From Tubiluchus corallicola (Eukaryota; Priapulida; Priapulimorpha; Priapulimorphida; Tubiluchidae), in the NCBI GenBank assembly GCA_030141605.1, contig JAQGDQ010000539.1, positions 1 through 64,000 of the forward strand: 64,000 bases of DNA, written 5' to 3'. Shown piece after piece: positions 14,241-47,830 of this stretch (positions are counted from its first letter, which is position 1; each line of letters begins with the position of its first letter). The translations under genes and the position numbers were made by a program. Under the pieces are notes generated by a model. It had not been told where the DNA came from and did not search any database. It saw only the letters and a program-made list of their open reading frames with translations.

Positions 14241-15155
14241 GCTCTAAATGAGTCTGGTTAGATGCTGCAGTTTTGTCAATATAGCTAAATAGATGAATAG
14301 AATTTGATGTACGTGTCAGATGTTTCAGATTGCTCTAAGTGAGCTCTGATTAGGTGTTTCAGGATGTCTAACTGAGGCTACCGGTGTTTTAACATTGCCT
14401 GTACAGGTCTTCTGATTAGGTACTTGAGATTGGCGATAGATTTCATCTGCTACATGCTTGAGATTGCTCTCAGTGAGTTCTGTGATTAGATGTTTCAGTA
14501 TGTCTGTAGATCTTAACAGATTGTTGGGATTACATGTAAATGCCTTCAGACTTGAGGCGTTTGTGGATTTTTTAGATTGCTTATAAATGCCGTCTTGCCA
14601 GATGCTCAACATTGTCTGTACATGTCTCCTGCCATGTACTTTAAATTGGCACAACATTTCTTCTGATCGGATGTTTGTGATTAGTATGAATGAATTCTGA
14701 CTAGCTGTTTTTGCCTAGATGTCTGAGTTTAAGTGAATTCTGACAGATGTTCCAGGTTGGTTGTAGTCCTTAACAGATTATTATGATTAGCTGCAGATGC
14801 CCTTTGACCAGATTTTTGATGTGTTATCAGATGCCTTAGATCGTTGTTGCTGGTAAACGTCTTCTGTAAGTGGATGTTGACGTTCTTTTACCAGTTGGTT
14901 GAGGTTGGCAGTAGATGCCTTCATATCGAGTGCTGGAAATGCTTGTAGATTTCTTCTGATAAGGTACCTCAGCTTGGCAATAAAAATCTTCCTACCAAGT
15001 GATTGGGTTTAGCCATTCCCGTCTTTTGACAAGGTAGTTTGTTTGCATATATCTCTATGCGGATGATTAACATTGCCTGTACAGGTCTTCTGATTAGGTG
15101 CTTCTGATTAAGTGCGTTCTAACTAGATGTTTCAGGATGTCTGTAGATCTTAACC
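14241..15155. repeat. Diverged border of the satellite array
   Basis: Same family as the array to the left but heavily diverged and rearranged. Words such as tctgattaggt, agatgtttcagtatgtctg and cattgcctgtacaggtcttc persist. In 14900-15060 a shorter period of about 35 bp shows through: successive units start near tgtagatttcttctgat, aataaaaatcttcctacc and cattcccgtcttttgac. The last recognisable unit ends near 15155 at gtagatcttaac. A homogeneous centre with a decayed edge is what unequal exchange is expected to produce. Confidence 0.85.
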
Positions 15156-15434
15156 ATGCAAATTTTGAAAAATTTTCAGCTAAATGTATTTAATCACCGC
15201 GATACTTTTTTTATTTTTTTGAAACTATATTTTAAAATTGTTTTTACGGGAGAAAGTTTAATGTCTCTTCAGGGATGAAGAAAATTTTCTGTTTGGAAAC
15301 CTCTATCTTTGAAGTCCAGCGCAAATTAGGGGTATTGAAAAAGTTCGTTATTATACTGCATTTGAATGCTTTTTATGGCACGCATTGTTGGAGAAGTGTA
15401 AGGGTCTATTTCACTGTTCTATTTCAGAATTCCC

Positions 15435-16206
15435 CATGTCTTTGGAGAATTCTTTACCTTCAGCGAGAGACTGGTTGATACTCAACCGTCTTAGAAAGAA
15501 TGACACCAAAACTGAGTTTATAATTTTTGGAAACTAGATTCAATTAGACAAATGATTGAAAACGTAGACTGTCATAGTTAACCTAACTTGCAATGATCTT
15601 ATGCAAGTAATTCAATTACATATCTTGGAGTAATTCTTGATCATATTTTAAAAACCATGCTAAATCTAAATGCAAAAAAGTAGCATTTAATCTGCGTCGT
15701 TTTATCAAGCTAAAAAATTCCTATCTAGTGATACTATGAAATGTTTGCTGTCTGCATTGGTGTTATCTTATTTTGATTATGCTAATTAATTATTCATTGG
15801 GATACCTGACTGCACCATCCAACCTATGCAGCGCCTTCAGAATTTAGCAGCAAAGGTTAATGTTGGTGCAGGAAAGTACAACAATGCTACTGCTTTACTG
15901 CTTCTATATTTTACTTTCACTGGTTACCGCTTAGATTTAGAAGTCTTTATAAATTAATAGTTCTCACATACAAAAGTTTACACGAACTCTCTCTCCTTTC
16001 TAGTTGTCTGATAGGTTACATAAACGCAACTACTGAACGAGCAAGTAGATCTTCCCATAATGAACTTTTGGTACCTCCTTTTAATAGAAAAAACCTTTGG
16101 CGACCTTGAGTTCTTCTATTGCACCAAAATATTATAACTCCTTAGCTTAAAACCTCAGAACTATTTTACGGTGCAACTATTTAAAAACGCCTGAAAACAC
16201 ATCTCA
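15435..16206 (+). mobile_element. Decayed L2/CR1-like LINE, RT C-terminal part
   Basis: Broken reading frames on the plus strand spell the C-terminal part of a CR1/L2-group reverse transcriptase. In order they give NDTKTEFIIFG, YLGVILDH, SSDTMKCLLSALVLSYFDYA, LHWLPLRF-like, YKSLHELSPS-like and a final LKTHL. Many stops and frameshifts interrupt it, so it is long dead. Placement in the L2/CR1 group rests on the order of these motifs and is an inference. No intact 5' part or target duplication was found. Confidence 0.75.
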
Positions 16207-17089
16207 AAATAAAAACTATCATGATTAATTATGAATTTCAAACTGCTGTAAACTACACTTATGCCCCATTTTTTACCATAATTTCTGTCGTGAAGACAAT
16301 TTGTGTGTTTTGTGCAAAATTTTTAATAATTTTATTATTGTTACATTTTTCTATTTGTGCAATTGTAACCATAGTATTTTACTGCTCTGCACCATTAAAA
16401 GCGTTTTTCTTGAATGTGCGCTTTATAAAATACATTTTATTATTATAGTAGAGTACAAAACTGCTATGCAGATGAAACGCTGGGATAAATATGAAGAAAG
16501 TTTATTGAAGATAAGAAAACGTTTCACACAAGTACAGGAAGACAACTAACAAGACAAGAAAAGAGAATGAGACAAGTCTGTTTACAGTTAATCGCAGTAC
16601 GTATTATCATAATTTTATGTTAGCGTTCTGCATACAAGAGCTAATTACTGCCTCTGCAATAACAGTGCATATAAATCACCTTAAGTTGCTATTTGGCATT
16701 TCTAGTGTTTAACCGCTTAAGCACTCTGCTGCCTTCATGCCTCGCTGGGGTTGGCTTCTCTTACTTTACTAATAATCTTGTAATACCTCACTGCAAAATG
16801 CTTTCAATGTTGATCCTGCTACTGAGGATCACTAGAGAGTTCACATTACGCACGTCTTTAAGCTCGACAGCCAGTAATTAACTCTCTACTCCCGCCTCGC
16901 TCTCTTCCTTATAGTCTTGTGACATAAGCAATCTTGTGGCCGTTTTCTGTATAGCCAATAGTCAAAATGACAAACTTTACATCTCTACTTCCTTTACTAA
17001 ATCTTAATACAATTTCCTACTAATAACTCTACTCACACAAATTTGCTAAACAAGTCAATCAAACTCTCTCAGTTTCCACAAAATCTGAA

Positions 17090-17700
17090 ACATGATGACA
17101 TGTCGTCAGGTCAATCATCGGACCAGTATTGGTATCTTCATGAATGACTTGCATTATTTCATTAAAGAATGTCATAATGAATATAATGAATATCATTAAT
17201 GGATATTCTGATTTTAATATTTTAAGTAGCTCTGCAAATAACATTGACGGTCTTGTAATGTCCTTAGAGTCTGATACAAAGATTTTTTTGTAAAACGGTC
17301 TAAAGAAAATCATATAGTGTCACTGGTGAAGAGTTACAGTTTGAACTTACTTTTGATGGTTATATTGAGGATTGCAAAAAGGCCGCCAAGCAAATAAATG
17401 AAGTAAAAGACTGTCAAAATTTCTTGACAAAAATAGTCGTACGGCCATTTCTCGGTCTTTTATCTTTGCAGAGCTAAAAATTAATACCCCAAAACTGGGA
17501 GAATTTCAGCAAAGAGTACGTAGATTTGTAAGAAATATAATTGTAACTATGAGCAGCTGTTGTCAAAAGGAAATCTAAAAATATTGAATCTTGGCAGATT
17601 TAGGTGCTTAGTAACTGAGATGTACAAATCGCTTAATAATCGAAACCCTATATTTGTTCAAAAACTTTTTATTCCCAAACACGCTATCTGTGAACTTCTG
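17090..17700 (+). mobile_element. Decayed LINE reverse-transcriptase remnant
   Basis: Plus-strand frames contain a degraded RT palm (GPV followed by MNDLHYFI near 17120-17170), then a C-terminal part near 17540-17680 reading YEQLLSKGNLKILNLGRFRC, TEMYKSLNN and PIFVQKLF, a typical non-LTR C-terminal pattern. Frames are broken and the segment between the two parts is shortened. It is a separate copy from the remnant at 15435-16206, with different C-terminal wording. The clade is uncertain. Confidence 0.65.
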
Positions 17701-17898
17701 GGCCTAGAATAAACAAACAGATCAACAATGCATCAGAGAATGAAATAATAACTACAGTTGCTAGTCTTATGTATTATGTGCATGTATATGTATGTATAAC
17801 GTACCTTAGGAGGCAAGAATTTAGATTCTTTGGAATATTGATTTAATTTTGTTTTCCGTTCCTAGATGGCAGCGTCAAGATTTTGATTATCATCTGTT

Positions 17899-17916
17899 CC
17901 ACGTCAGCTAACCAAT
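17899..17916. promoter_or_regulatory. UPR element next to a CCAAT box, upstream of PERK
   Basis: CCACGTCA at 17899-17906 is the reverse complement of TGACGTGG, the consensus UPRE bound by ATF6/XBP1-type bZIP factors. A CCAAT box follows at 17912-17916. The pair lies 171 bp before the PERK start codon at 18077. It is not a classical ERSE, because the order of CCAAT and CCACG is reversed and the gap is 8 bp. That it regulates PERK is an inference from position and consensus only. Confidence 0.45.
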
Positions 17917-18076
17917 CACAGTGTTTGTTGTCTATAATGATTCATGTCTGTACAGTAGTTCTGTATTGTGTGAGCAGTATTAATATATTATTATTATTCT
18001 CTTTGGTATAATTACTGTTAGGTGGGAGTTTGTTACTAAAACGTCAAATTGCACGAATGTTTTGTTCAATATCTTC

Positions 18077-40164
<22,088 letters not shown>

Positions 40165-40629
40165 CTGAAGAGATGGTGTCTATAATGTACAGCATGTATA
40201 TTTTTATGTGATGATTCTGCATAAAAACCTGTCTTTCATAAGAGTGTCCAAAACACTTGATACAAGCAAATAGTTTGCTACTAGCAAATGTATAATCTGA
40301 GAAACCTAGATAAGCATTTTTGTCAGGTGTATTGTGCAATTGAAAAATTCAATATCATATTCGGGTTTTTACTTTTAACATTGTGCATCGTTCTTAATTT
40401 ACTGGCGCTAGGGTTGATCATACTTCTTTGTTTGTCATCTTAATTATTTTTCATTTTGTGCTTAGTGATAATGGCAATACAATTTTATGTTGTAATATTT
40501 AGTAGCTGAAATTGTAACTCGTTCAAAGCTTAGGAATCACCAGTACTGGCTAATGTAAATAAATAGACTAGAAGTCACTAGATTATGATCCTCGCTTGTA
40601 GCTTATAAACTATGTTTCCTGATACGTGT

Positions 40630-40782
40630 AATAAAGAGTAGTGAAATTAAAAATATTGCATATGTTCTAGTTTATCTTTTTTTTGTTTCGTATGGATGGA
40701 GCCAAATTGCTAAGCACACCATTTTGTTTAAGTAAACAAAAATAATGCTTTTGTTTCTATTTGTAATAAGTTATGCAATAAA
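40630..40782 (+). terminator. Poly(A) signals of the PERK 3' UTR
   Basis: Canonical AATAAA hexamers at 40630-40635 and 40777-40782, about 470 and 610 bp after the PERK stop codon. Either could set the 3' end of the transcript. The sequence does not show which is used. Confidence 0.5.
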
Positions 40783-41870
40783 AGTAATTGTCATTCATTT
40801 TATATCTCTTTATATTATATCAATACTTAGTGTTAACACTGCAATAATAAACTAGTAAATGAATTTGAATTTTTTGGCAGCCAGCTTACACACAGATAAT
40901 TTATTGTACAATATTTGTGATTTAGGTACTAACAATTCAGTCGTCGTAAAAACATTGTACTTTTGATGCTTGTTTGAATTATTTTTTAATAAAGAATTGG
41001 AGTAAATCGACGATTGTATGAATTTAGACAAGCACAAGTAAGCTTAAAGCAACAAAAAGAACACTGTTAGTAGCTAACAATCATTACATATAAAGATCTA
41101 TAGTAAGTACAGCACAAACGTTAATTTACAATGCCATTAGAGTGCCCTGAGGCAAATTGTTTTTTTAAATTTTAAAAGACAAACAGATATTAATAAATAA
41201 TGTCGCAGGCAAGCAGTAAGCAGATTATTTTGACAGATTTTTTAAGACTGAAACTGACTAGTCCTACTGCTGGGATGATCGGGAAAGCAACATATATAGT
41301 AAGATCAGCATAGATTCAAAGTGCCATGAATAGAGTTAAGGTTCATTATTACATATGTTTGTTGTTGTTAGTTGTAATGGCACGTGAAGGGTGTATAGCG
41401 GGATGCATAAACGAAGTGTGGACGAGCATCAGTGGGGTAAATACGAATGGAGTTTATTGAAGTTTACATAACATCTCAGTTTATAAATTCAACGATAACG
41501 CAGCATATGTGAATTCACATAAGTGAGTAATAAGCCTTAGCATACAAGTTACGTATCTATAATATCTAAACTAGGTGGATATGAGATAAAACTCAGAACA
41601 GTAGGTTGCTTGCTGACATGCTTTTTACTAACTAGATGACGTCATCGTCATGTGACAGTAAACTGACGATACTACTTTTCCTCCCACCCTTGATGAAAAC
41701 TTTTCCATCACTCTATGAAATGAACTGTTCATCTTACCCAGATTCTAAATGCACAATGTTTCATAAGGATTTTGCAAACAATCTTAACTGCTTCAATCTT
41801 CAAACAAGCATTTACTTAAATATGTACTTTCTGGAAGATATTTAGCCACATGCATTCACCAAAAGTGCTA
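40783..41870. other. Intergenic, no gene seen
   Basis: AT-rich spacer between the PERK 3' end and the Gypsy element. No convincing coding segment on either strand. The only clear short motif is a perfect TGACGTCA (CRE-type) palindrome at 41637-41644, whose use is unknown. Confidence 0.5.
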
Positions 41871-41875
41871 AGAAA

Positions 41876-41955
41876 TGTATGTATTTATCCATTTATGATA
41901 TCTGGTGAATAAATTATGTTTATCAGCAATGGCTGCTTGTGCGTAGTTCACAATA
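41876..41955 (+). repeat. 5' LTR of the mag-type element
   Basis: 80 bp beginning tgtatgtatttatcc and ending gttcacaata. It differs from the 3' LTR by two substitutions and one single-base gap near the start. It contains an AATAAA inside gtgaataaattatg. Confidence 0.88.
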
Positions 41956-42016
41956 AAATGTAGCGACTCTTGATGGGATAGTAATCGCTGTGTGAAGATT
42001 TTTAGTGAAAATTTAG

Positions 42017-43249
42017 ATGGCGAATGCACAGATAATTGGGTCCGTCAGCGAGTTTAATTCCAGTACGGAAGATCGGTGTAATTACCAGTAACGGTTAGAA
42101 GCGTGGATGAGAGTGAATAATATTAATGACCAACAGAAGGTAGATGTTTTCTTGTCATTAATTGGTCCGGAAGCGTTTAGCTTAGTGTCCTCTCTTGTAA
42201 CGCCAGAACGGTGAATAAAAAACCTTATGTGGAACTGACAAATAAATTATCGGATTATTATAAACCACGCCGTAATAAGATAGCCGAGAGACTAACTAGG
42301 TGAATCCATTGCGGAATATATTGTAGAGCTACAGAAATGCAGTAAATATTGCGAATTTTCAGCTCAAGAGCTGTCTGACAACTTGCGTGACACTTTTGTG
42401 TGTGGGCTTCGTACTGGATTCATACAAAAGAAATTATTGGAAAGCTCTGATTTAACGTGGAACACAGCTCGGGAGATAGCATTAAATATGGAGGCAGCTA
42501 CACGAGATACAAGTACACTTTCTGGCAGCGGATATGGTTCATCCGAGGTAAACTACACTGGAAGAGGTAAAAATTTGAGAAAGAAATTGGTAAAACCTAG
42601 TTACCCGATGACTGTAAATAAACCGCATGTTTCAAGTAAATGTGGTCGGTGTTTGGGTGCGCATGAGGCATGGAGATGTCAGTTTAGGAACGCCAAATGT
42701 TATAAATGTTCAAAAATTGGTCATATCGCAAAGGGATGTAGAAGTGGACGTGGACTACCGGGAAATACCAATAGTGTTAATCCAGACAGTGATTGTGCTG
42801 ACGTGGTTCAAATTAGTTCCTTGTATAATCTTGGTACAGCAAAAAGTGCTACTACAAATGAGTACCAAGTGAGTGTCATTGTGAACAGGAAGCGAGTTTT
42901 GTTTACAGTAGATACTGGAGCTATGGTATCAGTTGTATCAGAAACTGAGTATCAGGAAAAATGTTCTATTCTGCCTTTGCAACACACTGATTTAAAACTT
43001 CGTAGTTACTGTGGTAATGAAGTACCGGTGTTAGGTCAAATACATGTTAGCGTGTGCTATGCAGGTCAGCAAGTGACCCTTCCACTTGTGGTTCAAGGTG
43101 ATCGTGTTCCGTTATTGGGACGAAACTGGTTGAAGCATCTTAAGCTAAATTGGTCTGAAATTTTCAACGTATATAAGCCTACATGTGGTGCCACAGCTGA
43201 TAGTGTGATGGAAGTCACACTGACACAAGTCAGTTTTTCAGTCATGTAG
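42017..43249 (+). pseudogene. Broken gag-protease of the mag-type element
   Basis: Starts at ATG 42017 (MANAQIIGSVSEFN). It is stopped at codon 24, and two further frameshifts follow before the frame that is open from about 42383 to 43249. That part holds the capsid end, then two zinc knuckles in tandem (CGRCLGAHEAWRC and CYKCSKIGHIAKGC, 42640-42740), then a retroviral-type aspartic protease with active site VDTGAMVSV near 42908 and the later LLGRNWL block. The lesions lie in the N-terminal third. The protease core is intact as read. Confidence 0.85.
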
Positions 43250-43255
43250 TAAACC

Positions 43256-45977
43256 GATTGAAAGCTACAAAGCACACATTGAGCTTAAACAAGGTGCAAG
43301 ACCTATATTTTGGAGATAGCGACCAGTACCCTATGCTCTTAAGGATGCTGTGGATGAGGAGTTAACCCGGTTAGAAAACAATGGTATTATAAAGAAAGTG
43401 GAAAATAGAAATGGGCTGCTCCAATAGTGGTTGTCCCCAAAAAGAAAACTGGGAAGGTCAGGATTTGTGGTGATTATAAGGTCACAGTAAATCAAGTAGT
43501 GGAAGACGAACCGCATGATTTTCCGACAACAGCTGATATGTTTGCGACCCTATCAGGTGGTAAAATTTTTACCAAGTTGGATTTAACAAATGCATATCAA
43601 CAGCTAGAACTAGACGAAGAGTCTAAAGAATTACTGACTGTGAACACTCATCGAGGCCTTTACCAGTATCAACATCTTGCTTTTGGTGTGGAAACTGCGC
43701 CAGCAATTTTCCAGAAAATGATGGATAAAATTTTGTGTGGTGTTGAGCATACATGTTGTAAAATAGATGATATTTTAATTAGTGCACGTGATGATAATGT
43801 GCTTACTAGATTAGCTAACCATAATATACATCTAGGCAGAGATAAATGTTATGTAGGTGTTCAAAGTGTTGAATTTTTAGGTCATATGATTGAGCCAGCT
43901 GGAGTTAGACCTACCGAAGAAAAGGTAGAAGCCATTCTTAAAGCTAAAACTCCCAGAAATGTTTCTGAGCTTAGATCATTCTTAGGTATTGTAAATTACT
44001 ACTCACATTTCTTGCCTGATTTATAAACTACCTTTGCTTCTTTGTACCAGTTGTTGCAAAAAGGTGTTCCACGGAAATGGTCATCAGAGTGTGACAGTGC
44101 ACAATGTAAAGTTAAACAGTGCTTAACTAGTGATTCATTGTTAGTGCACTATGATTTAAAGAAGCCACTCACCTTGGCATGTGATGCTTCACCATTTGGT
44201 GTTGGTTGTGTCATATAGCACATCATGGAAAATGGCGAAGAACGTCCGATTGCTTATGCGTCTAGAACTTTGACAGCTGCAGAGAAGGGTTACAGTCAGA
44301 TTGAAAAGGAGGCACTTGACATAGTGTATGGTGTTCAAAAGTTTCACAAATATTTGTATGGGCAGCATTTTACATTGCATACCGATCATAAGCCTTTGAC
44401 TGCCATCTTTGGGCCAAAAACAGCTGTGCCTACTCTTGCTACGTTAAGACTACAGCGTTGGTCTTTAATTCTTATGGGCTATGAATATGACATCCGTTAC
44501 AGGAAGTCAAGTGACCATGAAAATGCTGATACATTGTCTAGGTTTCCATTATCTGGTTGTACTTTAGCAACTGAGTTGGATGTTAATTATTTTTCTTATG
44601 TAAATGATTTGCCAGTTACAGCAAAGAGTATCAGTGAAGAATCTCGTAAAGATCCTATTTTGTCTAGAGTATGGTATCATGTCATGAACGGTTGGCCTGC
44701 TCAGGTAGATCAAAATAGTCCTTTAATGCCTTATTTTCTTAGATGCCATGAGTTGTCTAATGACAATGGTTGTCTTCTTTGGGGGCTACGTGTCATTATA
44801 CCACCCCGTTTCCAGTCTCAACTACTTGACGAATTGCACCGTGAGCATTTTGAAATGGTGCATATGAAAGCTTTAGCTCGTTCTTATTTTTGTTATCCTG
44901 GCTTAGATGCTGATATCGAAAATTTAGTAAAAGGCTGTAGTGTATGCCTTAGTGTTAGAAATAATCCAGTGCGTGCACCAGTAATTCCTTGGAAATTTCC
45001 GTCTAAAGTGTGGGAGAGAGTGCACATTGATTTCTTTGAGATTGATGGGAAGCATTTCCTTATCTTGGTTGATGCCTATTCTAAATGGTTAGAGATACAG
45101 TATATGCCATCTACAACTTCTACAAGAACAATCGAAGTACTTGGTACTTGGTTTGCTTCTTTTGGGCTACCTGTTGAGTTAGTATCTGACAATGGGCCTC
45201 AACTGGTATCTGAACAGTTTGAGAACTTCTTGAGATCAAATGGTGTAAAACATGGTGCTGCTGAGTGTAATGTTCAAACTGCAAAATTAGCTTTAACTAA
45301 ATACATGATGGAAGCTAAGAATATACCTTACATGACTATTTGTAAAATGCTGAATAACTTTTTACTTACTTATAGGAATACTCCACATAGTACAACTGGA
45401 CGTAGTCCAGCAGAACTTATGTTGCAGAGAATGCCTAGAATTAGATTTAGTATGTTAAAACCAGGTTTAAGAGAGGAAGTGGTTAGTAAGCAGGAGAAAA
45501 CAGTTGATCATGATAAAACTGTTTGTGAATTCTCTGTAGGTGAGACAGTTAGGGTGAGGAATCACCGTGGAGGTGTGCTTAAGTGGGACATTGGCAAAGT
45601 TGTAAAGAGAATTGGTGTTGTTAGGTACAGAGTTAAGATTGGTTATCAGGTTAAGCATGTACATGTAAATCATATGCTGAAAAGTGGAGAATTTGTTAAT
45701 GATGATGATTGTGTAAAATTGGATGGGTCTACAGATGATGTGATCAGAATTCCAGTTAGTCAGCCTGTGGCTGAATCTGAAACATTGCCTGTAAAAGATT
45801 CAAGTTCCATTGCTGAATCAGTTAAAAATTATGATGGTGATTTACCGACTGTAGACAAACCTTCAATTTTTGAAAAAAAATCATCCAGTAACTGTATTGC
45901 TTAAACCACCCATAGAACCTGTTAGTCGATCCAGTAGAATCTGGAAGGCTCCTGATAGCTTGATTGAGTCTGTGTGA
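43256..45977 (+). pseudogene. Broken pol (RT, RNase H, integrase) of the mag-type element
   Basis: RT spans 43256-44026. It has a stop after IFWR, a one-base loss before APIVVVPKK, and KIDD in place of the catalytic YxDD box, followed by a deletion of about a dozen residues. A stop at about 44024 cuts the RT connection, and another near 44216 precedes RNase H (IAYASRTLTAAEKGYSQIEK, HTDHKPL). The long open part 44225-45904 also holds the integrase zinc finger (H..H..C..C near 44840-44950) and core (IDFFEIDG, VSDNGPQ). A short in-frame deletion before its last acidic residue (AAEC) removes the usual PYHP-NG segment. A frameshift near 45870 separates the RSSR-KAPDSLIE tail. Not functional. Confidence 0.88.
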
Positions 45978-46470
45978 TTTGTTTGCAAATTGGTACCTTA
46001 ATTGAAATAATCTAGTACTGATTTTGAATTTCTGTATTACTGCACATACAAATTGGTGTTTGTATTTTCACTGGCTAATTGTCATTATAGCTTATAATAG
46101 TTATTCTGATTGAAGATTTCTTTTGGTATACTATACCTAATTAGAGTTATATTACACGTACTTAGGTCTACTTGTTGCTTACGTATTTTAGTTGTCGCAA
46201 TTCATTATAGTTATGTTCAATTATTTTGATAATTCAGTACATGTTACTCTGGCTGTTTGATGGGTTTCCCCAAATTACTTAACTGCGTAAATTTAAATGG
46301 TTTGAGAGAGAATCAAACAAGTTAAATAATACCTAATTCTGTGTAAGTTCACAGTGGTGTATTCATTATGCATTGAAGTTGCATTGCACATTTCAAAAAC
46401 CATCTTTTGTTGATTTTTCCTAAATGTGTTAAGTTTATTTTGAAGCTAGTTTATATCTAGAGGGGAGGAT

Positions 46471-46551
46471 TGTTATGTATTTATCCATTTGTGATGTCTG
46501 GTGAATAAATTATGTTTATCAGCAATGGCTGCTTGTGCGTAGTTCACAATA
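46471..46551 (+). repeat. 3' LTR of the mag-type element
   Basis: 81 bp beginning tgttatgtatttatcc and ending gttcacaata, directly after a purine-rich tract and before the target duplicate agaaa. Confidence 0.88.
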
Positions 46552-46982
46552 AGAAACAAGAGTAATTTATCAAATTTAAACATCAAGTAACATTGAAGAC
46601 TAAAACGTCAAGCTTACAGATAACATACAAACTTGTTAACTGGCAAACATTATAAAAATGTCTAAAACGTATAATGGCTATTACAACTGCCATTTCTAAC
46701 TTTAAGACTATGAAAAGGAATTGATGTTTTCTTTAATGCTCAGCAAAGACAGCTTAGCATACAAATATGCAAAATAGTTCAAACTAATATAAATGCACCG
46801 TGTTTTCAACTTAATGTTCTCATCTTCTAAAACACTAAAAATTAGAAATAATCTGAATGCGATACTTAACATCTGGTCAATGCTGGCAATGTTTAAACAG
46901 GACAATGCATTCTAAACTTAACTAACTGTAAGTAATTGTAAATGCAGACACTGTAACTTTAGTAATCAATACAATGTATGAA

Positions 46983-47108
46983 TTAAAATTTCAATGAACA
47001 AAGTCCTGCAAATATGCCGGTGCACATCGAGGGTTGAGGGTAGCGTCTACGGTTGTCAGTTGGATTAAACTTGTCAAAATACTCATCATCATCATCTTCT
47101 TCAGAAGT
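46983..47108 (-). CDS. Possible last exon of an unknown gene
   Basis: On the minus strand an acceptor-like ccag at 47109-47112 is followed by an open stretch starting TSEEDDDDEYFDKFNPTD and ending at a TAA (46983-46985). The acidic, charged composition looks protein-like rather than random. No other exons were found for it and no family is recognised, so it may be chance. Confidence 0.15.
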   Translation of the reverse strand, partial: TSEEDDDDEYFDKFNPTDNRRRYPQPSMCTGIFAGLCSLKF

Positions 47109-47596
47109 CTGGTTAGGAATGTGCGTATGTAGTTCGGTAGCCAAAAATTATAGTATAACTTTGTAATGATATTGTAATCAATTAGAGTTAGCCAAAATTA
47201 TAGTATAATTATATATATTTTTAAGCTTGGATATTATTGTTAGTAATTTATTAAACATAATTAATTATCATGGGTTTAGTGTTCAAGTTAATGTTGTGCT
47301 ACAAACAATGTACCACACTCACAAATGGACCCACACATGTATTATGTAGGGATGCATCCTAGAGCTTCGTGGTAGTGAAAATTACATTTTTATAGTAATT
47401 TCTAATGACACATATATTGTGGCATCGAAGATCTATCACTTATCTATGAATATGCCATCCTCTAGACACCAGTGCATGCGCTAAATCATAATCAGTAAGA
47501 TAATTAAGTCAAATTAAGACTATTTTATCCAGTGCATAGGCCTTAATGAGTCAAGCTGTGAGTAACATTTACTATTGCACTGAATGATATAGTAAA

Positions 47597-47830
47597 CAAG
47601 GCAGGGGAGGAAAAGGAAGGAGAACGGACAGGGTGGAGGAAGAGAGAAGTAGAAAGAGAGTAAGAATGAAGAAAGAAAGAGAGAGAGAGAGAGGGGAGGA
47701 GAGAGAGAGTGAGAGAGAGGGGGGAGGAGAGAGAGAGAGGAGGGAGAGAGAGACAGGAGAATAAGGAGCGGCAGAAAAGGGAAGAGAGAGGAAAGTGAGA
47801 GACAAGGTCAGGAAGAGAAAGAAAGATGGA
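47597..47830. repeat. Purine-rich (GA)n tract
   Basis: About 230 bp almost purely of A and G on the plus strand, with gagagaga runs around 47675-47755. Long Leu/Ser-rich reading frames on the minus strand here are products of the low complexity, not genes. Such tracts can form triplex DNA. Confidence 0.85.

Larger units (their letters stand above)
41876..46551 (+). mobile_element. Ty3/Gypsy retrotransposon, mag/SURL type, inactive
   Basis: Complete outline of an LTR element: 5' LTR 41876-41955, gag-pol on the plus strand, polypurine tract gaggggagga near 46460-46469, 3' LTR 46471-46551. The 5-bp sequence agaaa flanks both sides (41871-41875, 46552-46556). LTRs of only 80-81 bp, a double zinc knuckle in gag, and the RT/RNase H/integrase order fit the mag clade (Bombyx mag and sea-urchin SURL also have unusually short LTRs). 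At least three in-frame stops, several frameshifts and two internal deletions make it non-functional. Confidence 0.9.

Noticed and set aside
17899-17916. Classical ERSE (CCAAT-N9-CCACG)
   Set aside because: The order is reversed and the gap is 8 bp. Only the UPRE core and a CCAAT box can be claimed.
41373-41659. Possible LTR starting tgtaatggcac
   Set aside because: No matching second copy and no target duplication around the best TG...CA pair.
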